From: Burkholderiales bacterium
GTDB taxonomy: Bacteria; Pseudomonadota; Gammaproteobacteria; Burkholderiales; Burkholderiaceae_C
DNA length: 64,000 nucleotides
Direction: 5' to 3'
Assembly: GCA_028868825.1 (NCBI GenBank)
Contig: JAGWTU010000014.1
Location: forward strand, 52,865 to 116,864
Shown here: one piece after another, positions 33,211 through 40,802 of the stretch
Numbering within the stretch: the first letter of the stretch is position 1
Layout of the letters: the number at the start of each line of letters is the position of its first letter
Program-made: the position numbers and the translations under genes
Notes under the pieces: generated by a model
The model's database searches: none
What the model was told of the DNA's origin: nothing
What the model saw: the letters and a program-made list of their open reading frames with translations, nothing else

Positions 33211-34587
33211 ATGAGCGGATTGGCACCGACCTCTCTGGCGCTACCGAAGCAACTGAGAGGACTGCCCGCGGGCACCTTCGTGACGATCGAGAAACTGGAG
33301 CATGGCGGCTCGCTGCAGGCGCGCCTTTTGAGCCGCGGCGCCGTCCAGTTCTATTGGCGCTACGCCGATGCCGGTCGCACGCGTCGGGAGCCGATCGGCC
33401 CTTATGACCCGGTCTCGCCGCCGAAGAAGCTGGAGCCGACTTCGCGTGGCTACAGCGTCGCTGCCGCGCGCGAGCATTGCCGCCAACTGGCGCAACGGCA
33501 CGAGGAACATCGCGGGATCGGCGGGCTCAAGGAGGCCAAGGCGATCGAACGCAGGCAATACGCCACAGCGCGGGCGGAAGCCGCAGTCCGCAGCGCGCAC
33601 ACGCTCGCGGCATTGCTCGACGACTACGTCAAGCACCAGGCCACGCAGGGCCGCATCAGCGCCCGCGAGGCCAAGGGCATCTTCGACCTGCATGTGGTAC
33701 AGGCCTGGCCGGTGTTGGCGCAGTTGCCCGCTTGCGAGATCAGCCAGGACCAGGTCATCGACATGCTCAGGCGCGTCACCGAGCAGGGCAAGGGCCGCAC
33801 CTCGAACAAGCTGCGAACCTACCTGCGGGCCGCCTTCCAATGCGCCGTCGATGTGCGCGTGTCGGCATCGATTCCGGTCGCCTTCAAGGCCTACGGTGTG
33901 CTGGTCAACCCGGTCTCGCAGACGCGTCGCGACCCTCGGCACGACCGCGCCGACAAGCATCCGCTGAGCACCGAGGAACTGCGCATCTACTGGACGCGGA
34001 TCGAGAAGATTCCTGGAGTGCAGGGCCGATGCCTGCGACTGCACCTGCTGAGCGGCGGCCAGCGCATCGAACAATTCGTGCGGCTGCGCTGGCCCGACGT
34101 TCGGGATGGTTCGATCACACTCTACGACATCAAGGGCCGTCCCGGACAAGGTGCACGGACCCACAAGGTGCCCATCATCGAGGCGGCGGCTCCCGACCTC
34201 GACGCCCTGACGCGCTGCGGCGACCATGTGTTTTCCACGACGAAGGGCGTCAAGCCGATCTCGGGCACGACCCTGTCGGGCTGGGCGGCGCAGGCCGCCG
34301 GCGAAGCCATCGAAGGTTTTCGGCTCAAGCGTGTCCGCTCCGGGGTCGAGACCCTGCTGGCCGCGAAGGGCATCAGCCGCGAAATCCGCGGCCAGCTGCA
34401 ATCGCATGGGCTCACGGGGATCCAGGCCCGGCACTACGACGGTCATGACTACATGCCCGAGAAGAAGAACGCGCTCGAGTTGCTGGCACGTGAGCTCGCT
34501 GTCTTCGACCGGCGCCCGAAAGCCTCGACGACCCGGCGCATGCGGCAGCTGTCGCTTCCCGGATCACAGATTTCGTCACCGCGCTGA
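33211..34587 (+). CDS. Tyrosine-type site-specific integrase
   Basis: A 458-residue integrase. The N-terminal part has GTFVTIEKLEHGGSLQAR and a beta-rich arm (VQFYWRYADAG), the central part is the core-binding domain (HTLAALLDDYVKHQA), and the catalytic part has LLSGGQRIEQFVRLRW (Arg I), KRVRSGVETLLAAKGI (box with Lys where many enzymes have His), LQSHG and the Tyr region ARHYDGHDYMPEK. All catalytic positions can be aligned, so it may be active. The ATG at 33211 has GGAGG eight bases upstream; the tracked ORF from 33028 reads through the att site. It lies next to the tRNA fragment and is related to the broken copy at 37401. Confidence 0.88.
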   Translation: MSGLAPTSLALPKQLRGLPAGTFVTIEKLEHGGSLQARLLSRGAVQFYWRYADAGRTRREPIGPYDPVSPPKKLEPTSRGYSVAAAREHCRQLAQRHEEHRGIGGLKEAKAIERRQYATARAEAAVRSAHTLAALLDDYVKHQATQGRISAREAKGIFDLHVVQAWPVLAQLPACEISQDQVIDMLRRVTEQGKGRTSNKLRTYLRAAFQCAVDVRVSASIPVAFKAYGVLVNPVSQTRRDPRHDRADKHPLSTEELRIYWTRIEKIPGVQGRCLRLHLLSGGQRIEQFVRLRWPDVRDGSITLYDIKGRPGQGARTHKVPIIEAAAPDLDALTRCGDHVFSTTKGVKPISGTTLSGWAAQAAGEAIEGFRLKRVRSGVETLLAAKGISREIRGQLQSHGLTGIQARHYDGHDYMPEKKNALELLARELAVFDRRPKASTTRRMRQLSLPGSQISSPR

Positions 34588-34661
34588 GATCCTGCTGCCC
34601 GCGACGCTCGACCTTCGTAACATCCGAAGAAGCCTGAGCGGTTCCATGCCTGTTGCTGGCG

Positions 34662-34699
34662 TTGACAACAGATCCAGTATGTTGCTAGCCTGAGCAACA
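34662..34699 (+). promoter_or_regulatory. Candidate promoter and operator of the tumE-tumA module
   Basis: TTGACA (34662-34667) could be a -35 box. The palindrome TGTTGCT-agcctg-AGCAACA (34680-34699) covers the expected -10 position, where TAGCCT is the best match at 18 bases. It ends at the first codons of the toxin remnant. A palindrome over the promoter is the usual target of antitoxin autoregulation. Confidence 0.45.
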
Positions 34700-34870
34700 T
34701 CAGAGCCGAACTTCTGATGCGCGAACGAATGCGTGCTGCGCTACGACAACGAGGCCGGCAAGGGCGATCATCGGCACGTGGGCACCCGAGACGTGCCTTA
34801 CGCGTTCGTTTCCTTCGACCGACGGCTCGACGATTTCCTGGCGGACGTTGCCGGATGGAAGAGGAATTGA
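34699..34870 (+). pseudogene. tumE: TumE-family toxin gene with internal deletion (DUF6516)
   Basis: Two pieces in different frames recall the TumE toxin family. The first reads RAELLMRER (from 34702), the family N-terminus. The second reads CVLRYDNEAGKGDHRH, then the C-terminus DDFLADVAGWKRN ending at TGA 34868-34870. Between them the central 35-45 residues expected for the family are missing, and the frame changes at about 34728. No start codon fits the first piece either (ATC at the start position). The toxin should therefore be inactive. The C-terminal half, with the conserved YDN..GKGDHRH core, is preserved without stops. The tumA antitoxin gene follows one base later. Confidence 0.65.
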
Positions 34871-34871
34871 G

Positions 34872-35207
34872 ATGGGTGCAGTCACATTGACAGTCGATTC
34901 GACCGCGTCCTTCAAGCAGCGTGTGCAGGCTGCCATGGCTGGCAAGCGGCAGCAAGAGCGGATCTCGTTCGAGTCGTTCGAGCTGCTTTGGAAGGTGCTG
35001 GCGCCGAACCGCATGACGCTGGTGCAGACATTGACCGGCGCCGGGCCGATCTCGTTGCGCGAGGTCGCGCGTCGCGACGTGCGCGCCGTGCATTCCGATG
35101 TGCACATGCTGCTGCAGGCCGGCGTGCTGCGCAGGGACGAAGAGGGTCGAATCGAGTTCCCGTATACCGCGGTGCGTGTCGACTTCATGCTGAAGGCCGC
35201 GGCGTAA
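34872..35207 (+). CDS. tumA: TumA-like antitoxin, HVO_A0114-type DNA-binding protein
   Basis: A 111-residue winged-helix protein of the HVO_A0114 family. The DNA-binding part is about residues 45-100 (LLWKVLAPNRMTLVQTL, ISLREVARRDVRAVHSDVHMLLQAGVL), followed by a wing with RIEFPYTAVRVDF. The ATG at 34872 has GAGG at 34861, inside the toxin end, and fits the family start; the track start at 34848 is upstream of it. In intact modules this protein neutralises TumE and represses the operon. Here the partner toxin is broken, so the antitoxin is an orphan that could still bind its operator or protect against related toxins. Confidence 0.82.
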   Translation: MGAVTLTVDSTASFKQRVQAAMAGKRQQERISFESFELLWKVLAPNRMTLVQTLTGAGPISLREVARRDVRAVHSDVHMLLQAGVLRRDEEGRIEFPYTAVRVDFMLKAAA

Positions 35208-35371
35208 GCCTGTCGGCGCACGGCACTCATCCGATCCGGTGGTTCAGTTCCGCGAGCGATGTCGTTCGCCTACTGCCGACATCCAGAATCACCCGTCAGA
35301 TGCTCCCGTAGCTGTCGTCTGCGCCTGCCGTGGCTGTTGTCGCACTAACAAACGTAGCCGATCCACAGCGC

Positions 35372-35467
35372 ATGAGCACAGGAATCGACGACATCGTAGC
35401 CTTCCTGCATACGCTGACCGACGCCGACATCGACCCCCCGGCGAACGCCGGGAACAGGGCCCCCTAG
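35372..35467 (+). pseudogene. Possible C-terminal scrap of a di-haem cytochrome c peroxidase/MauG-like protein
   Basis: The frame ATG 35372 to TAG 35467 gives 31 residues, with GIDDIVAFLHTLTDADI at the start, the helix that commonly ends cytochrome c peroxidase-type proteins. Nothing upstream in the same frame resembles the haem domains, and the last residues (PPANAGNRAP) look unrelated. It is a remnant at best. It sits between tumA and the protease gene, in DNA with other gene debris. Confidence 0.35.
35437..35452. terminator. GC hairpin after the S8 protease gene
   Basis: CCCGGCG-AA-CGCCGGG forms a strong stem 37 bases beyond the protease stop on the minus strand, followed by GGGCCCCCT and GGGACGACCCC. 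There is no T tract, so it would not be a classical intrinsic terminator. Related GC hairpins lie at other gene ends in this window. Confidence 0.35.
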
Positions 35468-35488
35468 CGGGACGACCCCAGGCCGCGC

Positions 35489-37324
35489 TCAGCCCTTGGC
35501 CGCGGCCAGCGCCTTCTTCGGGTTCACGAGATGCCGGCGGCCATCGGGCGTGCTGTCGGCGGTGTCGACGATGATCTTTACCAGTTCGGGCGGCGTCAGC
35601 TTCGGGTTCACCGCCAGCAGCTTGCCGGCCAGGTTGGCAACCTGCGGCGACGCCATCGAAGTGCCCGACAAGGCCACGCGCTTGCCGCCCGGCAGCGTGC
35701 TTTCCACCTGGTAGCCGTTGGCGTGCACCTTGACGACCTGGCCGTAGCTGGTGAAGCTGGCCTCGTCGCCGGCCTGGTCCACTGCGCCGACGGTCAGCAT
35801 GTTGGGCAGCACGATGGCGGCCGGCACGTCCTCGACGAAGCTGGGGTCGTTGTTGCTGTTGCCGGCCGCGGTGACGAAGAGGATCTCGGGAGCGCTCCGG
35901 AACGCCTCGGTGAGCGATTTCTTCTGGATCTCGAACAGCACGCGCGCCTGCGCCTTGCGTTCCTCGGGCGTCTTGCCGATGCCGCACTGCTCCATCGCGC
36001 TCTCGATGCTGCCGACGTCGCCGCCCCAACTCATGTTCACCACGCGCACCTTCTGGGCCTTCAGGAAGGCCACGGTCTTCCTCGCCGCCACCGCGTCGGC
36101 CAGCGCCTGCGCCCGGCTCGGGCACGGATCGGGCTGCAGGTGGTAGTCGAACTCCAACCGCGCGACCACCAGGCGCGCGAACGGGTTGCCGGCCAGCGCG
36201 ATGCCGGCCACGTGGGTGCCATGCTCGTAGTTGCCGATCATGCCCAGTTCCTCGATCGCCTTGCGGTAGTCGGCCGGCGCCAGCGTCGAGAGGTACTGCT
36301 TGACCTCCGCGGCCTCGGGGCTGTCGATGTTGGATTGCAGGTCGGAGAAGCCCTTGCTGCGCGCGGCCATCAGGTCCAGCCGCTTCTCGACGTCGGGCGT
36401 CAGCGGCGCCAGCAGCGCCTTCGACGGCTTCGAGTACTTGTCGTAGGCGATGGCCACCGGCCGGCCTTCGGGCCCCTTGGCCAGTTGCGGGCCGAACAGC
36501 GTGATGTCCACGCCGCTGTCCCAGACGGCGATGCGCACCGGGCTCAGGCCCTGGGCCGGGTCCAGCACGACGTCGCGCGCGGCCCAGATGTCGGGCTTGA
36601 CCACCTTGTGCGCATCCAGGTAACCGGTGAACGTGGACACCAGGATCTTCTTCAGCGGCAGCGTGGCGGTCAGCGCCAGCCGGGCACTGACGATGCCGGG
36701 CGTGAACTCCGAGCTCAGCGTGCCGGTGCGGTCGACGATGGGCTGCAGCACCTCGCGCGCACCGCCCAGCACCAGGGTCTCGCCGATCAGTTCGGCGCTG
36801 GCCTTGAGCTCGCGCACGTCGTTGGCCACTACCTCGAAGGGCATGGCGTCCAGGCTCTTGCGCAAGTCCTCGGCGACGAACTTCGTGTAGGCCTCGCCTT
36901 CGCGCTGGCCGGTGGCCTTGGCGGCGCGGGTCATGCTCTGCAGGCGCAGGCCCGACATCAGCTTGTCGGCCGGCTTGTCCTGCAGCGCGCGTACCTGGTC
37001 CAGGCGCTTCAACGCATCGTCGTAGCGGCCCTCCAGGAAGTCGAGCACGGCGATCTGGTTGAGCAGGCCGCGCTGGGTGGCCTTGTCGGCGATCTCGTAG
37101 CCGTCCAGCACCGATTCGACGTCGCGCCGCACCGCGGCGGCAAACGGGTTGAAGCGGTCGCCCGACTTGACCAGATCCTCGACCTTGCCGTCCACCTTGT
37201 AGGTGAAGCGCGGCAGGTCGGCGGCCTTCTCGATGCGGGGTTTAGTCTGCGCCCAGGCAGGCGCGGCCAGGGTCAGCCCGGCCAGCAGGGGCAGCGCCAG
37301 GCGGCGGAGTTGTTTCAGTGACAT
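35489..37324 (-). CDS. S8 family (subtilisin-like) serine protease with long N-terminal region
   Basis: A 611-residue secreted protease. It has a signal peptide (MSLKQLRRLALPLLAG, cleavage near AWAQ), then about 230 residues without a recognised domain that are mostly helical, then the subtilisin domain. Catalytic residues: Asp269 in VRIAVWDSGVD, His368 in YEHGTHVAG, Asn489 in VTAAGNSNND and Ser556 in SGTSMASP. The spacing between Asp and His (99 residues) is larger than in subtilisin, from an insertion at about 285-360. No cell-wall anchor or autotransporter barrel is seen, so it should be periplasmic or secreted. It is flanked by element debris on both sides and may be cargo. Confidence 0.9.
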   Translation of the reverse strand: MSLKQLRRLALPLLAGLTLAAPAWAQTKPRIEKAADLPRFTYKVDGKVEDLVKSGDRFNPFAAAVRRDVESVLDGYEIADKATQRGLLNQIAVLDFLEGRYDDALKRLDQVRALQDKPADKLMSGLRLQSMTRAAKATGQREGEAYTKFVAEDLRKSLDAMPFEVVANDVRELKASAELIGETLVLGGAREVLQPIVDRTGTLSSEFTPGIVSARLALTATLPLKKILVSTFTGYLDAHKVVKPDIWAARDVVLDPAQGLSPVRIAVWDSGVDITLFGPQLAKGPEGRPVAIAYDKYSKPSKALLAPLTPDVEKRLDLMAARSKGFSDLQSNIDSPEAAEVKQYLSTLAPADYRKAIEELGMIGNYEHGTHVAGIALAGNPFARLVVARLEFDYHLQPDPCPSRAQALADAVAARKTVAFLKAQKVRVVNMSWGGDVGSIESAMEQCGIGKTPEERKAQARVLFEIQKKSLTEAFRSAPEILFVTAAGNSNNDPSFVEDVPAAIVLPNMLTVGAVDQAGDEASFTSYGQVVKVHANGYQVESTLPGGKRVALSGTSMASPQVANLAGKLLAVNPKLTPPELVKIIVDTADSTPDGRRHLVNPKKALAAAKG

Positions 37325-37400
37325 GAGGTTTCACCGGGCGGGGCCCGGCGTCGCTGCAGGGTCTAAGCGCGCGATGCTAGACCAGGTCGCGCGGCCCGGT

Positions 37401-37676
37401 GGGACCTTCGTGACGATCGAGAAACCGGCGGCGACTTCGCGTGGCTTCGGCGTCGCTGCCGCGCGCGAGCAGGGCCGCCAGCTGGCGCATCGGCACGCAG
37501 AACATCGCGGGGTCGGTGGGCTCGATTAGGCCGAGGTGAACTTCGAGCTGCATGAGGTGCAAGCCTGGCCGGCCCCGACGCCGGCGCCCGCATGCGAGAT
37601 CGGTCAGCGCCAGATCATCGACATGCCCGAGCAGTGGAACGCGCTCGAGTTGCCGGCAGATGAATTCGCCGTCGCA
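37401..37676 (+). pseudogene. Second integrase copy, shortened by internal deletions
   Basis: Four blocks in the same order as in the intact integrase are joined directly: GTFVTIEK (33276 region), TSRGFGVAAAREQGRQLAHRHAEHRG (33440 region), FELHEVQAWP...PACEIGQRQIIDM (33690 region) and WNALELPADEFAV (34470 region, NALELLARELAV). A stop (TAG) lies after the second block. The missing parts are whole segments, including the catalytic domain, not scattered stops. It begins 77 bases before the protease start on the opposite strand. It marks the likely right part of the element that starts at 33019. Confidence 0.75.
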
Positions 37677-37739
37677 CCGAGATCTCGGTGCCTCCATCAC
37701 TCGCTCGTCGAAGCGGCGGACGCCTCTGGCTGGAGCGGG

Positions 37740-38798
37740 TCACGCCACCTTGCGCAGGAATCCTTGATTTCCACCGTTGCGATTCGGTGCGAAGCCGTTC
37801 GCTGCCAGCGTTTCCTCGGCCGTGTCGTAGAACACGCCGATCTTGCAGATCTCGCGCGCCTGCTGCGCGGTCGCGATCGGGCGGCCGAATTCGCCGGCGA
37901 TGCGCACGAGTTGCCTGATCTGCTCGACCGAACTCATCTTGCCCGACCGGTCCTGCTTCCAGAGCACGTCCTCGATGCCGCAACGCACATGCAGACCCAG
38001 GGCGATGCCGATCATGTTGATCGGCAGCACATTGAGCACCGAGCTTTCCACCGTGAGCACGGCGCCGTCGGGCACCGCGCGCAGCATATTGGCCAGGTTG
38101 TAGATGTTGGCCTGGTCCATGCCGCCGCTGATCGCGACCCAGTTCATCACCAGCGGCCCCTTGTAGACGCCGCGCCGGATCATGCGCTCGATCGTCTCGA
38201 AGCTGTTGATGTTGTAGACCTGGAACTCGCTCTGGATGCCCGCGGCCGTCAGGCGCCGGATGTGCTCCTCGACGAAGCTGGGGTTCGACGGGACGATCAT
38301 GTCCTTGTAGGTCTTGTGCAAATGGGGGAAACCTCGCGAAACACCGCGGAAGTCGTCGTCACAGGCATGCTCGGTGACATTCATCTGCGTCGTGTTGACG
38401 GTCACCGTCACCTGGTCGGGTTTCGGGCTCAGCTCCGCGAGCATGTGACGCGTGTCGTCCGACAGCCACTTGGCTTCGCCGTCCGGGCCCTCCGGGGCGA
38501 AGCTGATCGAGCCGCCGACCTGGATGATCATCTCGGGTACGGCCTTGCGCACGCCCGCGATCAATTCGTTGAACATCGACAGCCGCTTGCTCCCCTTGCC
38601 GTCGGCCTCCCGCACATGCAGATGCAGCACGGTGGCGCCGGCTTCGTAACAGTCCACGGCCTTCTGGATCTGCTCCTGCATGGTGACGGGGATGTCCTCG
38701 GGAAAGTCCGAGGGGATCCAGCCCGGCGCGTAGGGCGCGGCGGTGATGATCAGGGGTTGCTGGTTCTCGGGGTACAGGTGGCCGTCGAGGAAATTCAT
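37740..38798 (-). CDS. Beta-keto acid cleavage enzyme (BKACE), copy 1
   Basis: A 352-residue zinc enzyme of the BKACE/3-keto-5-aminohexanoate cleavage family, which splits a beta-keto acid with acetyl-CoA to acetoacetate and a new CoA ester. The zinc HxH motif is in ATVLHLHVREADGKG at about residues 59-61, with a PVTMQEQIQKAVDCYEAGA helix before it and IGIALGLHVRCGIED near the C-terminus, carrying further conserved residues. It follows the TauD-like gene by 49 bases on the same strand. It is closely similar over the whole length to copy 2 at 53368. The beta-keto substrate is not predictable from this alone. Confidence 0.88.
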   Translation of the reverse strand: MNFLDGHLYPENQQPLIITAAPYAPGWIPSDFPEDIPVTMQEQIQKAVDCYEAGATVLHLHVREADGKGSKRLSMFNELIAGVRKAVPEMIIQVGGSISFAPEGPDGEAKWLSDDTRHMLAELSPKPDQVTVTVNTTQMNVTEHACDDDFRGVSRGFPHLHKTYKDMIVPSNPSFVEEHIRRLTAAGIQSEFQVYNINSFETIERMIRRGVYKGPLVMNWVAISGGMDQANIYNLANMLRAVPDGAVLTVESSVLNVLPINMIGIALGLHVRCGIEDVLWKQDRSGKMSSVEQIRQLVRIAGEFGRPIATAQQAREICKIGVFYDTAEETLAANGFAPNRNGGNQGFLRKVA

Positions 38799-38847
38799 GA
38801 TGCGTGGTCTCCGGGGTCGCTTGGGGGGTCGTGATTAGGGCGCCGAT

Positions 38848-39699
38848 TCAGTAGGGGATGTCGCCCACGATGCCGGCACGTTCCATCTTGCGCGGCGCCG
38901 GCCAGTAGTCCATCACCGCGTAATGCTGGGTCGAGCGGTTGTCCCAGATGGCCACGCTGTTCGGCCGCCAGCGGAAGCGCACCTGGAATTCGGGGACCAT
39001 GGCCTGGCTCTGCAGGAATTGCAGCAACTGGCTGGCACCGGGGGTCTTGTCCAGCCCGAAGCGGACGTTCTCCGGCGTATGGAAGTTCAGGAAATGCGTC
39101 GTGAAACTGGCGACGTTGAGCACCGGCTCGCCCGTCTCCGGGTGGGTGCGCACGACCGGATGTTCGGCCGGCGGATGTTGACGCCCCAGCGCCTGCCGCT
39201 TTTCCTGATCCATCACGGCGCCGAAGCTGTGCTCGATGCTGCTGCTGGCGCGCAGCTGAGCGATCTTGCGCTTGATGTCCTGCGGCAGGCTCAGGTACGC
39301 CTGCACCATGTTCACCCAGATCGTGTCTCCGCCCACCTCCGGGCATTCGATGCAGCGCAGCACCGCGCCCATGGCCGGCGCCGCGCGCCAGAGGCCGTCG
39401 CTGTGCCAGTTGTTCTCGTAGGGGTTCCGCTCCTCGCTGCGATGGATGAGCACGAGGCCCGGATGCTCCGGATGCGTGCCCGCCACAGGGTGATCCTCGA
39501 GCGGACCGAAGCGCCGGGCCAGCGCCACATGGTCGGCACGCGAGAAGCGGTCCGGATCCTGGTCGCGGAAGAACAACACGCGATGCTTCAGCAGCAGCGC
39601 CTTGAGTTCCGCGAACAGGCCATCGCTGTATGCGGCGTCGCGCAGTTCGAGGGCCGACACCTCGGCGCCGATATGGACCGTGAGACGTTCGACCTTCAT
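38848..39699 (-). CDS. TauD/TfdA-family Fe(II)/2-oxoglutarate dioxygenase, copy 1
   Basis: A 283-residue non-haem iron dioxygenase. The iron ligands are the HxD in NNWHSDGLW and a distal His, likely in STQHYAVMDY; the 2-oxoglutarate Arg is probably the one in RAGIVGDIPY or RFRWRPN. Family blocks LLLKHRVLFFRDQD and FGPLEDHPVAG are clear. TauD relatives hydroxylate taurine, 2,4-D, alkyl sulfates or carnitine precursors. The ATG at 39699 is taken because the family starts MKVERLTVHIGAEV; the tracked start at 40254 lies in the divergent regulator gene. The GntR gene starts 209 bases away on the other strand. Confidence 0.88.
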   Translation of the reverse strand: MKVERLTVHIGAEVSALELRDAAYSDGLFAELKALLLKHRVLFFRDQDPDRFSRADHVALARRFGPLEDHPVAGTHPEHPGLVLIHRSEERNPYENNWHSDGLWRAAPAMGAVLRCIECPEVGGDTIWVNMVQAYLSLPQDIKRKIAQLRASSSIEHSFGAVMDQEKRQALGRQHPPAEHPVVRTHPETGEPVLNVASFTTHFLNFHTPENVRFGLDKTPGASQLLQFLQSQAMVPEFQVRFRWRPNSVAIWDNRSTQHYAVMDYWPAPRKMERAGIVGDIPY

Positions 39700-39765
39700 G
39701 TCCGGATTCCTGTTGGTTGCGCGATGCGCCGGTGCAGGCGTGATCCGCATCATAGCGATCGCATT

Positions 39766-39785
39766 AATTGTTGTCGACATTAATT
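39766..39785. promoter_or_regulatory. Palindromic operator candidate between divergent tauD-like and gntR genes
   Basis: AATT-gt-TGTCGACA-tt-AATT is symmetric around 39775.5, with an unbroken 8-bp core TGTCGACA. It lies in the only AT-rich patch of the divergent intergenic region. GntR/FadR proteins bind short palindromes of this size, so the neighbouring GntR protein is the likely ligand. Confidence 0.5.
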
Positions 39786-39907
39786 TGAAGGACAATGGCC
39801 CGCGTGCGCCGACCATTCGATCGAGCCCGGCGCCGTCGACCTTCGAGCCACGTCGTTCGTCCGCGCGGCACAAGGCGTTCGTCGCGGCGCGGGCAAGCTG
39901 CAGCATC

Positions 39908-40714
39908 ATGGCCAGACTCAAGACGACCAACACACCGAACCTCGAAGTCCTGCTGGTCCCGACCGGCCCGATGATGCTGGCCATCGAGCAGGCGGTGATG
40001 CGGGGACACCGGTGGTCCCTGGCAGCGCCGCCGGTGGCCGACCGCATCGCGGTGCGCATCGCCGGCGCCATCACGATGAACCTCATCCACGCCGGGCATC
40101 GCCTGCTGGAAACGGACATCAGCGAGACGCTGCACGTGAGTCGCGCCCCGGTGCGCGAAGCGCTGCGCATACTCGAGCGCGAGCGACTCGTCGAATTCCA
40201 GGCCCGCCACGGCGCGATCGTGACGGCGCCCGACGCCGATGACCTGCGCGACATCTACGTCGTGCGCGACGCGCTGTTCCAGATCCTGCTGCAGCAGTTG
40301 ATGGCCGAGCAAGCCGACGCGCTGCGTTCGGTGTTCGATCTGCACATGCCCCGCATCGTCGAGGCCGCCGGCGCAGCGGCGGTCGACGACTATGCGCTGC
40401 AGAGCTTCCTGCTGAGCCTGGCAATGACCGACCTGTCGCGCAACCGCGTCGTCGTCGATCTGCTGACCTCGATCTCGCTGCGCACGCTGCGCTATGTGCG
40501 CTTGGGCTTGGCGGCCGACCCTGCCCTCGTGCACGGTTCGCTGAAGACCTGGCGCGCACTGCAACGCGCCATCGAGCGGCGCGACCTGGCCGCCGTTCTC
40601 GACACGGCGAGCAAGCGCATCGCCGCGTCGCGGGATGCTGCCGTTCGGGCCATCACGCCGCCGATCGCACCGGCGCGCAAGGCCGCCGGGCCGCTCAAGC
40701 CTGCGCGGTCGTGA
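39908..40714 (+). CDS. GntR-family (FadR-type) transcriptional regulator
   Basis: A 268-residue regulator. The winged helix-turn-helix is about residues 45-110 (LLETDISETLHVSRAPVREALRILERERLVEF), followed by an all-helical effector domain (YVVRDALFQILLQQLM). The helical domain with scattered His/Asp residues indicates the FadR/FCD-like group, though metal ligands are not all evident. I take the ATG at 39908 (MARLKTTNTPN); the tracked ORF at 39602 starts inside the divergent gene. It probably represses the TauD-BKACE pair and itself from the shared intergenic region, with an acid or acyl-CoA as inducer. Confidence 0.85.
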   Translation: MARLKTTNTPNLEVLLVPTGPMMLAIEQAVMRGHRWSLAAPPVADRIAVRIAGAITMNLIHAGHRLLETDISETLHVSRAPVREALRILERERLVEFQARHGAIVTAPDADDLRDIYVVRDALFQILLQQLMAEQADALRSVFDLHMPRIVEAAGAAAVDDYALQSFLLSLAMTDLSRNRVVVDLLTSISLRTLRYVRLGLAADPALVHGSLKTWRALQRAIERRDLAAVLDTASKRIAASRDAAVRAITPPIAPARKAAGPLKPARS

Positions 40715-40802
40715 GCGCCACACGCCGCGGCGGTGGACGGCTCGAACCGTGGGCGTCGACAATGCCAGCCACCCCCACCCAACATCCTGAAATCCGCTGC
40801 CG

